From an uncultured Stenotrophomonas sp. (lineage in GTDB: Bacteria > Pseudomonadota > Gammaproteobacteria > Xanthomonadales > Xanthomonadaceae): a stretch of 46,295 bases of DNA. Positions 1-8,062 of this stretch are shown one piece after another. The notes under the pieces were generated by a model. That model was not told the origin of the DNA, did no database searches, and saw only the letters and a list, made by a program, of their open reading frames with translations. The translations under genes and the position numbers were made by a program. The first letter of the stretch is position 1. Every line of letters starts with the position of its first letter. The DNA is taken from the NCBI GenBank assembly GCA_913775725.1, contig CAJYNG010000016.1, forward strand, positions 1-46,295. Reading direction: 5' to 3'.

Positions 1-161
1 TGTAGGCTTGGCAGCCGCTTGCTCGTGTGCGCGGTCCTGCGCACACGGCAAGACCGGGGTTGGGCGTCCTGCCCAACCCGCCCGAGGCATGCCTCGGGCC
101 CATGCGGCTGACACCCCGCACTCCGACACCGCCCCACCTTCGACAGGTTCACGCGGCTGTT

Positions 162-191
162 GGTAGGTGTCGACCAAGGTCGACACCTACC
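162..191. repeat. GTAG-type (SMAG-like) short hairpin repeat
   Basis: ggtaggtgtcgacc (162-175) is followed by a 2-nt loop and its exact complement ggtcgacacctacc (178-191). The GTAG start and the size fit the REP-like SMAG elements known from Stenotrophomonas maltophilia. It is intergenic and probably acts as an RNA hairpin; assignment to the SMAG family is by pattern only. Confidence 0.7.
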
Positions 192-233
192 AGAGCAGTA
201 CGCCGTTCCGACAGATCGCGGAAAACTGTCGAA

Positions 234-335
234 GGCGGGGCGGGTCCGGTTGCGGGAGTGTCCGCGGCATGGATGCCGCGGCCAAGCCCCCAAGGATGGG
301 TTTACGGCTTCTCCCGCAACCGGACCCACCCCGCC
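234..335. repeat. 102-bp inverted repeat, 25-bp arms with a nested hairpin
   Basis: The arms at 234-258 and 311-335 are complementary with one mismatch (core gggtccggttgcgggag). A second hairpin, ccgcggcat/atgccgcgg, is nested at 262-281. Sequences of this style are scattered between genes in Xanthomonadaceae. It may act as a terminator for the LysR gene that ends at 430 on the minus strand, but there is no T-run. Confidence 0.6.
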
Positions 336-357
336 ATCCCTCAGGAAACCAGCTTTT

Positions 358-381
358 GCTTCGGCTTCGGCTTCGGCTTCG
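358..381. repeat. GCTTCG simple sequence repeat
   Basis: Four tandem copies of the hexamer gcttcg, followed by a degenerate tail to about 400. Because the unit is 6 bp, expansion would not shift a frame. It lies outside any credible gene. Confidence 0.7.
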
Positions 382-429
382 GCTGTGGCTGTTGCTTCGG
401 CGGGTGCAGGGCGCAGCCCTGCCAAACCT

Positions 430-1350
430 CTACCCCCTGGCCATTGCCTGCCACCACTGCGACAGCAGCTCCGGCCTCCGCAGGCGCTCTCGCCACCAGC
501 GCAGTGCGGCACCATCTTCACCGGTGCGCCAGGCCAGCCAGAAGGTCTCTTCCGGCTTGTGTTCCTCCACCTCACGGATCACCAGCTGGCCGCGCCCCAC
601 CGCAGCGCGCGCGCACGGTTCGGGCAGGAAGCCGAAGCCCACGCCTTCGCACTGCAGCTTCAATTTGCTGGCCATGTCCGGCACCGTCAGCATCTCCTGC
701 CCCATCAACAAGCCGACCGTGCGCGGCAGCAATCTGCGCGCGGAATCAGAGACCGCGATCGCGCAGTGCTCGACCAGCTGCTCGCGACCGAGCACACCCG
801 GTACTGCGGCCAATGGATGATCGGGTGCGACCGCGAACACGAACTCCACCGTGCCCAGCGGTTCGACCACATAACCACCGCCACTGGGGCCCTCACCCGG
901 CGCGCCGACCAGCAGATCGGCACGCCGGTCCAGCAACGCTTCCCAGGTGCCGGACAAGGCCTCTCCGATCAGCCGCAGCCGGGTCGGCGCCTCGGCCTCA
1001 CGAAACGCGGCGATGTCCGGGCCGAGCAACCAGGTCGGGAACACCGAGTCCACCGCCAGGGTCAGTTCGGTCTCCCAGCCCGACGCCACCCGGCGCACCC
1101 GCAGCTCCAGCTCGCGGGCGGCGCGCAGCAGGTGCCGCCCCTCGTCCAGCAGCGCGCGGCCGGCCTCGGTCGGCTCAGCGCGCGGGCCAACCCGGTCGAA
1201 CAGCTGAACGCCCAGGTCCTCCTCCAGCTTGGCCACGGTGTAGGAGATGGTCGAGGGCACCTTGTGCAGGGCCTTGCCCGCGCCCGCAAACGAGCCGCGG
1301 CGGTCGATGGCGTCCAGGATCTGCAGGGCATCGAGGCTGAGCTTGAGCAT
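430..1350 (-). CDS. LysR family transcriptional regulator
   Basis: This 306-residue protein has the full LysR layout. The N-terminal winged helix-turn-helix covers about residues 1-60 and includes the hallmark stretch SFAGAGKALHKVPSTIS followed by KLEEDLGVQLFDR. A substrate-binding domain follows at about 90-295. The gene is divergent from the pirin gene, whose start lies 142 bp away, which is the classic arrangement of a LysR regulator facing its target. The ATG at 1350 fits the family's N-terminus. The ligand cannot be told from sequence. Regulation of the pirin gene is inferred from the divergent layout only. Confidence 0.9.
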   Translation of the reverse strand: MLKLSLDALQILDAIDRRGSFAGAGKALHKVPSTISYTVAKLEEDLGVQLFDRVGPRAEPTEAGRALLDEGRHLLRAARELELRVRRVASGWETELTLAVDSVFPTWLLGPDIAAFREAEAPTRLRLIGEALSGTWEALLDRRADLLVGAPGEGPSGGGYVVEPLGTVEFVFAVAPDHPLAAVPGVLGREQLVEHCAIAVSDSARRLLPRTVGLLMGQEMLTVPDMASKLKLQCEGVGFGFLPEPCARAAVGRGQLVIREVEEHKPEETFWLAWRTGEDGAALRWWRERLRRPELLSQWWQAMARG

Positions 1351-1491
1351 TCGAATTTTTCGATGATGGCTGTCAAAACTATCCGTTTTTCAAACCCCGG
1401 GCGCAAGCGGATACTTCTTTCCAAACGGGGAAACACAGCGGCTACCGGCCCACCCCGCCCTATCGAAACCATCGAACAAGGAGATTCCATC

Positions 1492-2193
1492 ATGCTGCAG
1501 ATCCGCAAGAGCGCTACCCGTGGCCTGGCCGAGCATGGCTGGCTGTCCTCGCGCCATACCTTCTCCTTCGCCAACTACTACGACCCTCGCTACGTCAGCT
1601 TCGGCCCGCTGCGGGTGATCAACGAAGACAAGGTGATCGGCGGCCAGGGCTTCGGCACCCACAGCCACAGCAACATGGAAATCATTTCCTACGTGCTGGG
1701 TGGCGCGCTGGAGCACAAGGACTCGATGGGCACCGGTTCGGTGCTGCGCTACGGCGACGTGCAGCGCATGAGCGCCGGCAGCGGCGTCAGCCACAGCGAG
1801 TTCAACCACTCGGCCGACGAGACCGTGCACTTCCTGCAGATCTGGATCTTCCCGGACAGCGAGAACATCACGCCGTCGTACGAGGAGACCCACTTCGCAC
1901 CGGAGACCAAGCGCGGCCAGCTGCGCCTGATCGCTTCGCCGGACGGTGCCGACGGTTCGCTGCGCATCCACCAGGATGCCCGCATCTTCGCCACCATCCT
2001 CGACGGCGGCCAGAAGCTGCACCATGCGCTCGGCAACGGTCGTGGCGCCTATGTGCAGGTGGCCCGTGGGCAGCTGCAGGTCAATGGCATCACCCTGGAA
2101 GCCGGTGATGCGCTGCAGGTCAGCGACGAAGCCCAGTTGACGCTGGAAAACGGCAACGATGCCGAAGTGCTGGTGTTCGACCTGCCGCTGTAA
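1492..2193 (+). CDS. Pirin family protein (bicupin)
   Basis: This 233-residue protein has the pirin N-terminal cupin with its metal-binding pattern: HSHSNMEIISYVLGG (His, His, then Glu) and a later SGVSHSE. Pirins are cytoplasmic iron-binding bicupins; some act as quercetin dioxygenases and others as redox-responsive partners of regulators or enzymes. The ATG at 1492 is preceded by AAGGAG at a good distance. The open frame extends much further upstream, but that extension crosses the antisense strand of the LysR gene and is not coding. The C-terminal cupin is present and ends normally. The exact role is unknown. Confidence 0.93.
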   Translation: MLQIRKSATRGLAEHGWLSSRHTFSFANYYDPRYVSFGPLRVINEDKVIGGQGFGTHSHSNMEIISYVLGGALEHKDSMGTGSVLRYGDVQRMSAGSGVSHSEFNHSADETVHFLQIWIFPDSENITPSYEETHFAPETKRGQLRLIASPDGADGSLRIHQDARIFATILDGGQKLHHALGNGRGAYVQVARGQLQVNGITLEAGDALQVSDEAQLTLENGNDAEVLVFDLPL

Positions 2194-2233
2194 CCACAAC
2201 GCCCGCGATGCCATCCAGCATCGCGAGCGTACT

Positions 2234-2298
2234 TGTAGAGCCGAGCCCACGCTCGGCTGGTTGTCAAACCGCAGCCGAGCGTGGGCTCGGCTCTACAA
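2234..2298. repeat. SMAG (GTAG) hairpin between convergent genes
   Basis: The left arm (2234-2258) begins ttgtagagccgagcccacg and the right arm (2273-2298) is its complement, ending ctctacaa. This GTAG-headed element with a GAGCCGAGC core is a typical SMAG repeat of Stenotrophomonas. It sits between the stops of the pirin gene and the convergent receptor gene, where it can end transcription from both sides. A close relative lies at 16528-16605. Confidence 0.85.
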
Positions 2299-2306
2299 AA
2301 CCTGTG

Positions 2307-4511
2307 TCAGAACCTGTAGTTCAAGGTCAGCCGCACATTGCGCGGCTCGCCCCAAGTGTAGGTGCTGTACCAGTTGAAAATCGTGTAGTACCGCTTGTCG
2401 AGCAGGTTGTTGACGTTGACCGTGGCCGACAGCCGATCGTTGAACTGGTAGCGCGCCATCGCATCGAGCAACCAGTAAGGCTGCGTGCGATGCACCACCT
2501 TGGCCTGCGTGGCCGGATTGGTGATCTCGCCGAAGGTCGAATCCTGCCAGCGTGCGCCACCACCCAGCGTGAGCCCCTGCCAGGCACCGCGCAGGCGATA
2601 GCTGGTGTGCAGGCTGAACTGGTTCTCCGGTTCCAGCGTGGTCACCTTGGTCCCCGCCTGGCGGGCGATCTTGTGGGAGAACCCACCCTGCACCTGCCAG
2701 CCCTCGGCCAGTTGACCCGACATTTCAAGCTCGTAACCCTTGGTGCGCACGCCCATCAAGGCGCGGTAGGCATCCTGGCCATCCGGTGTCTTGCCGCCCG
2801 TGGGCTGGGCGAAGTTGTCCTGATCAAGCTGGAACAGCGCCGCACTGGCATTGAGGCGCCCATCGAAGAACTCAGCCTTCAGGCCAACCTCGTAGCTGCG
2901 GCCCTCCAGTGGATCCAGCGCCTTGCCCTGCTCGTCGCGTTCGCTATGCGGTTTGAAGATGGTGCTGTAGCTGGCATACACCGAGTAATGCTCGCCGAGG
3001 TCGTAGACCACGCCGGCATACGGCACATAGACGCCGGTCTCGCGCGTGTCCGGCGAGCGGTAACTGGCCAGGCGGCTGCCGACGATCAGCTTCAACGGAT
3101 CGGCCACGTCGAAGCGGCCAACCACGTACAGCCCATTCTCGCGGGTCACTTCATTGTTGTCATAGGTGCGCTGCCACTGCGGCTCGGCAATGTCGCCATT
3201 CCAGGTTCTGTAGTCCGGCACGGTATCCGGGAACCCCGCCTGCGGGCCGTAGCCGGTATTGGTCCAGCGCTTGCGCGAGGCACTGCCACCGACCACCAGC
3301 TCATGTTCGCGGCCGAACAGGCCGAAATGCCCGCTCACATAGAAGTCGGCGGCATTGCTGACGGTCTTGCCAACGTACTTGCCAAGCCACAGGCTGACGC
3401 CCTCGCCGGTCAACGGATCGGGATTGCCAGCGGCGGCACCGGCCAGTGCGGCGTCATAGCCGTTGACCTGGTGGTTGAGCTGCAGCTTGGCAATCCAATC
3501 GTTGGCGAACGTGTGCTCCAACGTGGCGAAACCGGTACGCACGTACTGGCGCCAGCCGGCCCATTGCGCACCATTGTTGAACGAGCGCGGCATGCGGTTG
3601 AAGTTGCCGGCGCTGTCCAGCAGCGGAATGCCGCCCCACGTGGAGCCCTTCGGGTCGCTGTCCATCACGTCGCCACCGACAGACAGCAGCGTGCGTTCGC
3701 CCAGATCGGCTTCCAGCACGGCATAGCCGACCTTGCTGGTGCGCTGGTAGTTGTCCAGGTTGGAATGCTTGTCTTCCCAGGCGCCCACGGCTCGGCCACG
3801 CACGCGGCCATCGGCAGTCAGCGGCCCACCGACATCGAGCTCGGCGCGGTAGTCATCCCAGCGGCCGACACCCAGTGAAGCACTGCCGGCGAAGTCCTTG
3901 CCCGGCTTCTTGCGCACCAGGTTGATGGTCGCGCCCGGATCACCCATGCCGGTCAACAGGCCGGTCGCGCCCTTGAGCACTTCGATGCGGTCATAGATCG
4001 CGGTATCACTGAGCGTGTTGCCCGCCGAGTAGGCCGAGTCACGCGACATCGGGATACCGTCGTACTGGAAGTTCTGCACGGCGAAGCCACGCGCGTAGTA
4101 CTCGGTGCGTTCGCTGTCGTAGGTGACGATGCTGATACCCGGGGTCACCCGCATGACGTCGTCGATGCCATGCAGGCCGAAATCATCCATCTGTGCGCGG
4201 GTAATGACACTGATGGTCTGCGGTGTCTGCCGTGGCGTCAGCACCAGGCGGGTGGCGGTGGCGATGGTGCCCGGCGTGTAGGCGCCGCTGCCCTCGGTGA
4301 TGGTGCCGAGCAGGTTGGCGGTGACCTGCACGGTCTGCAGGGTCTGGGAGGCAGGCGCCTGGGAATCCTTGCCTGGATCCGTACTGGATTGCGCAGCAGC
4401 AATACTGCTGCTGCCCAGTGCGGCGATCAGCAGGCCCCGGGCCAGCGCCCGCGGCAACGCTCGGCGACGCGGCAAGGGGAACGGAGTATGGGCAACAGGC
4501 ACAAACAGCAC
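2307..4511 (-). CDS. TonB-dependent siderophore receptor (FhuE/FpvA-like)
   Basis: This 734-residue outer-membrane receptor has a signal peptide ending near AALGSSSIAAAQ. A plug domain at about 60-220 carries TPQTISVITRAQM, IYDRIEVLKGATGLLTGMG and GATINLVRKKP, which are typical of hydroxamate-type ferric siderophore receptors such as FhuE/FpvA. The beta-barrel ends with a terminal Phe (LTLNYRF). There is no N-terminal STN signalling domain, so it is a plain transporter. The start is a GTG at 4511 with GGAGG seven bases upstream. No Fur-like box was found in the 147 bp upstream. The exact siderophore is unknown. It resembles the receptor at 33012-35183 in the plug motifs. Confidence 0.92.
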   Translation of the reverse strand: MLFVPVAHTPFPLPRRRALPRALARGLLIAALGSSSIAAAQSSTDPGKDSQAPASQTLQTVQVTANLLGTITEGSGAYTPGTIATATRLVLTPRQTPQTISVITRAQMDDFGLHGIDDVMRVTPGISIVTYDSERTEYYARGFAVQNFQYDGIPMSRDSAYSAGNTLSDTAIYDRIEVLKGATGLLTGMGDPGATINLVRKKPGKDFAGSASLGVGRWDDYRAELDVGGPLTADGRVRGRAVGAWEDKHSNLDNYQRTSKVGYAVLEADLGERTLLSVGGDVMDSDPKGSTWGGIPLLDSAGNFNRMPRSFNNGAQWAGWRQYVRTGFATLEHTFANDWIAKLQLNHQVNGYDAALAGAAAGNPDPLTGEGVSLWLGKYVGKTVSNAADFYVSGHFGLFGREHELVVGGSASRKRWTNTGYGPQAGFPDTVPDYRTWNGDIAEPQWQRTYDNNEVTRENGLYVVGRFDVADPLKLIVGSRLASYRSPDTRETGVYVPYAGVVYDLGEHYSVYASYSTIFKPHSERDEQGKALDPLEGRSYEVGLKAEFFDGRLNASAALFQLDQDNFAQPTGGKTPDGQDAYRALMGVRTKGYELEMSGQLAEGWQVQGGFSHKIARQAGTKVTTLEPENQFSLHTSYRLRGAWQGLTLGGGARWQDSTFGEITNPATQAKVVHRTQPYWLLDAMARYQFNDRLSATVNVNNLLDKRYYTIFNWYSTYTWGEPRNVRLTLNYRF

Positions 4512-4570
4512 GGCGGGACCTCCACAATAGGGTGGGATCCTCTGGCGGCGGCTGGAGGGAAGAGAAGAAC

Positions 4571-4613
4571 GCGGCCGGATGGCCGCAGGCGCAGGAGTGT
4601 ACTCCCCTGCGCC
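4571..4613. other. Two small hairpins upstream of the siderophore receptor
   Basis: gcggcc-ggat-ggccgc lies at 4571-4586. A second stem at 4588-4613 pairs ggcgcag/ctgcgcc with an inner gagt/actc. They lie between the end of the hydrolase gene and the start of the receptor gene on the minus strand, so they may act as a terminator or leader structure. No T-run follows. Confidence 0.4.
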
Positions 4614-4617
4614 CCGG

Positions 4618-4647
4618 CTGTCGTGCGGCGTGCTGTCGTGCGGTGTG
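4618..4647. repeat. 15-bp direct tandem repeat, two copies
   Basis: ctgtcgtgcggcgtg at 4618-4632 is followed directly by ctgtcgtgcggtgtg at 4633-4647, with one mismatch. It lies just past the stop of the hydrolase gene. No function is evident. Confidence 0.6.
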
Positions 4648-4658
4648 CTGGCGCGGGA

Positions 4659-5354
4659 TCAGCCGCCGATGGCGGCGCAGGCCTCCAGGATCAGCGCGGT
4701 CACTTCCTTCGGCTGCGAGGCCAGTGAGGCATGGCTGGCATCCAGCTCCAGCAGGCGCTTGGGCTGCATCCTTGCGGCCATGGCCTTCTGGTTTTCCGGC
4801 GCGATCATGCGGTCGTGGCGGGACAGCTGGTACCAGCTCGGCCTGTGCTTCCACGCCGGGTCGCTGACCGCATCACCGAAGGTGCTGGCCAGCGGTGCCT
4901 TCTGGGTAACGGCCATCACCCGGCCTTCGTCTTCGCTCAAATCCTGGCAGAAGCTCTCATGGAACTTGTCCGCACGCAGCCACAGGTAACCGTCGCTGTC
5001 CGGCGCGAGGTTCGGCGCCGCCTCCGGCAGGTGCTGCTGGGTGATGCCACCTGGGCTCTCGCCGGCATCAGGCGCGAAAGCGGCGATGTAGACCAGGCCC
5101 TTCACGTTGGGCTCGTTGCCTGCCTGGCTGATTACCGCGCCTCCATAGGAGTGGCCGACCAGCAGCACCGGCCCGTCGATCTGCCGGATCATTTTCTGGG
5201 TGCGTCCTGCGTCGTCGGCCAGCGAGGTCAGCGGCAGTTCCACCGCCTGCACACGGTCGTGGCCGTTGCGATGCAGTTCCAGGATCACCTTGGCCCAGTG
5301 TGCGGCCCCGCCCCAGAATCCATGGACGAGGAGGATGGTCGGTGTCGTGCTCAT
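4659..5354 (-). CDS. Alpha/beta hydrolase
   Basis: This 231-residue cytoplasmic protein of the alpha/beta-hydrolase fold begins MSTTPTILLVHGFWGG, where HGFWGG forms the oxyanion-hole loop. GHSYGG carries the nucleophilic Ser, and a C-terminal DASHASL carries the catalytic His. The length fits the small esterase / salicylate-esterase-like group that acts on small esters or amides. The ATG at 5354 was chosen because a GGAG sits eight bases upstream; a longer frame exists but has no ribosome site. It is divergent from the MFS gene. The substrate is unknown. Confidence 0.88.
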   Translation of the reverse strand: MSTTPTILLVHGFWGGAAHWAKVILELHRNGHDRVQAVELPLTSLADDAGRTQKMIRQIDGPVLLVGHSYGGAVISQAGNEPNVKGLVYIAAFAPDAGESPGGITQQHLPEAAPNLAPDSDGYLWLRADKFHESFCQDLSEDEGRVMAVTQKAPLASTFGDAVSDPAWKHRPSWYQLSRHDRMIAPENQKAMAARMQPKRLLELDASHASLASQPKEVTALILEACAAIGG

Positions 5355-5495
5355 GTACGGATCTCCGGCAGCGGCCGGCGGGATGCCGACCGTGCAGCCA
5401 CTGTCCGTGGGCGACGTTAATCGCCAGTGACGCGATCGGGTCACTGCAATCGTATGCGTCGCCCGATGTCACGCATGGCACTTGCCGAGCCGACC

Positions 5496-5509
5496 TGAAA
5501 ACGTTTTCA
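5496..5509. promoter_or_regulatory. LacI/GalR-type operator palindrome
   Basis: TGAAAACGTTTTCA is a perfect 14-bp palindrome with a central CG, the form bound by LacI/GalR-family repressors. It lies 29 bp before the proposed ATG of the MFS gene and 141 bp from the divergent hydrolase start. No LacI-family gene is in the window, so the regulator must be elsewhere. Confidence 0.6.
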
Positions 5510-5538
5510 TAGATATCCCCTGGAGCTTCGCATCGCGC

Positions 5539-6678
5539 ATGACGCCTTCATCCCCACGTGCCCAGCAGCACGCCACCCGCGCCGCCTTCTTCATTCCCGG
5601 ATTCGCCACCGCCGCGTGGGCGCCGATGGTGCCCTACGCCAAGGCCAAAGCCGCGCTGTCCGACGCCAGCCTTGGCGCCGTGCTGCTGTGCCTCGGGCTC
5701 GGCTCGCTGCTGGCGATGCCGTTGGCGGGCGCGCTGACCGGGCGGCTGGGTTGCCGCCGGGTGATGGTGATCACCTGCGCGATGATGCTGTGCGCCCTGC
5801 CCTTGCTGGTGCTGGCGCCCTCGCCGGTGGCACTGGGCGCGGCCCTGTTCGTGTTCGGCGCCGGCGTCGGTGCGCTGGATTGTGCGATGAACATGCAGGC
5901 GGTGGCGGTCGAGCGCGACGCCGGGCGCGCGATGATGTCCGGCTTCCATGCCTTCTACAGCATCGGTGGCTTCGTCGGCGCCGGCTGCATGACCGGCCTG
6001 CTGATCCTCGGCACGCCGCTGTGGCTGGCCGCGCTGGTTTCGGTGGCGGCACTGCTGCTGGTCGCGGTACTGTCGGCGCCGCACTGGCGCCCGCAACGGA
6101 TCCTGCACGAAGGACCATTGCTGGCACTGCCGCACGGCGTGGTGCTGTTCATCGGCGTGCTGGCCTTCGTGGTGTTCCTCGCCGAGGGCTCGATGCTGGA
6201 CTGGAGTGCAGTGTTCCTGGCCGAAGTGCGGCAGGTGCCGCGCGACCAGGCCGGGGCCGGCTTCGCGTTGTTCACGCTGGCGATGACCGCGATGCGCCTG
6301 TTCGGCGACGGCATCGTCGAGCGCCTCGGCCGCACCCGCACCCTGGTCTTCGGCGGCATCACCGCCGCAGCAGGCTTCACCCTGGCCACGTTGGTGCCCT
6401 CGTTCCCGGTGGCGCTAGCGGGCTATGTGCTGGTCGGGCTGGGCTGCGCCAATATCGTGCCGGCACTGTTCTCGATGGCCGGCCAGCAGCGGGTGATGCC
6501 GGAGAGCATCGCCATCACCGCGGTGACCACACTGGGGTACGCCGGCATCCTCGCCGGCCCGGCAGCGATCGGTGCGCTGGCACACGGCACCAGCCTCGGC
6601 TTCGCCTTCCTGTGCGTGGCCGCATTGCTGCTGGGCGTAGCCGCATCCGCGCGATCACTGGCGCAACGAGTGGCCTGA
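5539..6678 (+). CDS. MFS transporter (FucP/YbjJ-like permease)
   Basis: This 379-residue integral inner-membrane protein has about 12 hydrophobic segments. The loop GRLGCRRVMV after the second segment is the MFS A-motif position. DCAMNMQAVAVER and the opening FFIPGFATAAWAPMVPYAK resemble the fucose-permease / YbjJ branch, whose members move sugars or related small molecules. The ATG at 5539 gives the expected short N-terminus; an upstream in-frame TTG at 5482 overlaps the operator palindrome and is less likely. The substrate is not certain, though the LacI-type operator in front favours a sugar. Confidence 0.88.
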   Translation: MTPSSPRAQQHATRAAFFIPGFATAAWAPMVPYAKAKAALSDASLGAVLLCLGLGSLLAMPLAGALTGRLGCRRVMVITCAMMLCALPLLVLAPSPVALGAALFVFGAGVGALDCAMNMQAVAVERDAGRAMMSGFHAFYSIGGFVGAGCMTGLLILGTPLWLAALVSVAALLLVAVLSAPHWRPQRILHEGPLLALPHGVVLFIGVLAFVVFLAEGSMLDWSAVFLAEVRQVPRDQAGAGFALFTLAMTAMRLFGDGIVERLGRTRTLVFGGITAAAGFTLATLVPSFPVALAGYVLVGLGCANIVPALFSMAGQQRVMPESIAITAVTTLGYAGILAGPAAIGALAHGTSLGFAFLCVAALLLGVAASARSLAQRVA

Positions 6679-6680
6679 CA

Positions 6681-6762
6681 GAGAAAAAGGGACGGAGGGG
6701 ATTAAGTCGTTTCCCGCACATCTGGGCTAGAAACGACTTAATCCCCTCCGTCCCCTTTTCTC
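6681..6762. terminator. Long bidirectional hairpin between convergent genes
   Basis: The arms at 6681-6712 and 6731-6762 are complementary over 32 bp with one mismatch, around an 18-nt loop. The core is gacggaggggattaagtcg. The A-run at the outer left and the T-run at the outer right make it an effective terminator for both the MFS gene and the convergent lipoprotein gene. It overlaps the last bases of the latter's stop codon. Confidence 0.8.
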
Positions 6763-7879
6763 AGCTGCGCGTCAGCCACTCGGCCTGGGCCGGCAGTTGC
6801 GGTGCCGGGCAGGCGCTTTGCGGATGGTGCTCGTCGCGTGCCATCCAGTCGTCGACCACTCCGGCCAGGAGGTCCAGCCGCAGCGGCAGGGTGATGTGGT
6901 CTTCACCCCGCATTTCGATGTAGTGCGCACGCGGGTTGGCCTGCGCGAGTTCACGGCCCTGGCTGACCGGAATGTGCTGGTCGCCCTGTCCGTGCAGCAA
7001 CAGCACGCAGGCGCGGGTATCGGCCAGCGCACGCGCGACGTCGACGCGGTCCAGATCGACGTCGATACGGCGGCTGGCGGCAGCGATCACCTGGTTGATG
7101 TCCTGGCCACCGTAGCGCCAGCGCGCGTACGAGGCCACCGCCTGTGCCTTCAGGCCTTCCGGCTGCAGCCCCATCAGGTGCGGGATCATCGTGCGGATCG
7201 CCACACCGGCATTGGCGAACGATTCCATCGCCACCACACCGGCGACCTGGTCGCCGAGCTTGTCGGCGGTGAACACAGCCGTCGCCGCACCATAGGACAC
7301 ACCAAACAGGTACAACGGCCCGGTCACTTCGCCGCGCGCGCGCAGCTCGCCGATCACATCGACCACGTCATCCGATTCATAGGTGCCATAGCCGGACGGA
7401 CCGGCACCAGACTGGCCATGGTTGCGCAGGTCGAGCGTGACCACGCGGTAGCCGGATTCGGCCAGCTGCAGCGACCACGGCAGCATCGAATCTCCGTTCA
7501 TCATCCAGCCGTGCAGCACCACCACGGTACCGCGCGGTGCCTGCGCACGGAACGGTTGCGGTACTGCCAGGCTCAGGCCGGTATCCAGCGGCAGGCCGTT
7601 CTCGTGGCGCTGCGGCAGGTAGTGGTAACGCGCGCCGTAATCACCGGGATCGAACACACGCCAGAAGATCGGCACGCCATCGCGGCCCGGCGCGAAGCCG
7701 TGGCGGTTGGGTAGTTCGGCGATGGCCGCAGCAATGCGCGGGCGATCGAGCAGGGTCGATACGCCACCCGGCGCGATCAGCCGGTCGGCGAGCGAGGTGG
7801 ACGAGGCGTTGATCGAGGATGAGCATGCAGCCAGCCACAGGCCGGCGCACGCCAGCAACAGCAGTAGCAGGCGCTTCAT
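6761..7879 (-). CDS. Alpha/beta hydrolase lipoprotein
   Basis: This 372-residue protein begins MKRLLLLLLACAGLWLAACS, a lipoprotein signal with lipobox LAAC, so it is anchored to a membrane on the periplasmic side. The hydrolase domain has VVLHGWMMNGDS, the nucleophile region LFGVSYGAA, VLLLHGQGD with the acidic residue, and a C-terminal EDHITLPL with the catalytic His. The length is typical of secreted serine hydrolases. The ATG at 7879 was chosen because the lipobox signal starts there; the longer frame is unlikely. The gene is divergent from the cytochrome operon and its stop overlaps the terminator hairpin. The substrate is unknown. Confidence 0.88.
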   Translation of the reverse strand: MKRLLLLLLACAGLWLAACSSSINASSTSLADRLIAPGGVSTLLDRPRIAAAIAELPNRHGFAPGRDGVPIFWRVFDPGDYGARYHYLPQRHENGLPLDTGLSLAVPQPFRAQAPRGTVVVLHGWMMNGDSMLPWSLQLAESGYRVVTLDLRNHGQSGAGPSGYGTYESDDVVDVIGELRARGEVTGPLYLFGVSYGAATAVFTADKLGDQVAGVVAMESFANAGVAIRTMIPHLMGLQPEGLKAQAVASYARWRYGGQDINQVIAAASRRIDVDLDRVDVARALADTRACVLLLHGQGDQHIPVSQGRELAQANPRAHYIEMRGEDHITLPLRLDLLAGVVDDWMARDEHHPQSACPAPQLPAQAEWLTRS

Positions 7880-8011
7880 GGGCAATCGGGGAAAAGGTGC
7901 GACAGCGTGGCAGGTTAGCGACGCGGGCGTGGGCCATCTATCGCGCGCGGATGACGGCTTGATGACAACGCAGGAACGATTCAGCTTGGTGTACAAGCTG
8001 TATGCGTTCAG

Positions 8012-8031
8012 TCATTGATCCGGATCAATGA
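8012..8031. promoter_or_regulatory. FNR/ANR-type anaerobox
   Basis: tcattgatccggatcaatga is a perfect 20-bp palindrome whose core TTGAT-CCGG-ATCAA matches the FNR/ANR/DNR consensus TTGATN4ATCAA exactly. Its centre is 41.5 bp before position 8063, the proposed start codon of the cytochrome gene. That is the class II activator spacing if transcription starts at the A of the ATG. It could also act on the divergent lipoprotein gene. Confidence 0.8.
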
Positions 8032-8062
8032 ACGCGCGCGCGGGATTGCCCACAGTGCCGCC

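Larger units (their letters stand above)
1..429. other. Intergenic repeat-rich spacer downstream of the LysR gene
   Basis: I see no credible gene here. The stretch holds several hairpins: gggttgggc/gcccaaccc at 57-79, a perfect palindrome cccgaggc-at-gcctcggg at 81-98, the GTAG-type hairpin at 162-191, and a 25-bp inverted repeat at 234-335. A GCTTCG simple repeat follows at 358-381. An open plus-strand frame crosses the region but has no plausible start or protein-like content apart from the Ala-Ser run encoded by the simple repeat. Confidence 0.7.

Noticed and set aside
1-429. CRISPR array
   Set aside because: The repeats are single inverted repeats and a 6-bp simple repeat, not regularly spaced direct repeats.
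160-1491. Upstream extension of the pirin frame with Ala-Ser repeats
   Set aside because: It crosses the antisense strand of the LysR gene and a simple repeat. The pirin N-terminus and its ribosome site are at 1492.
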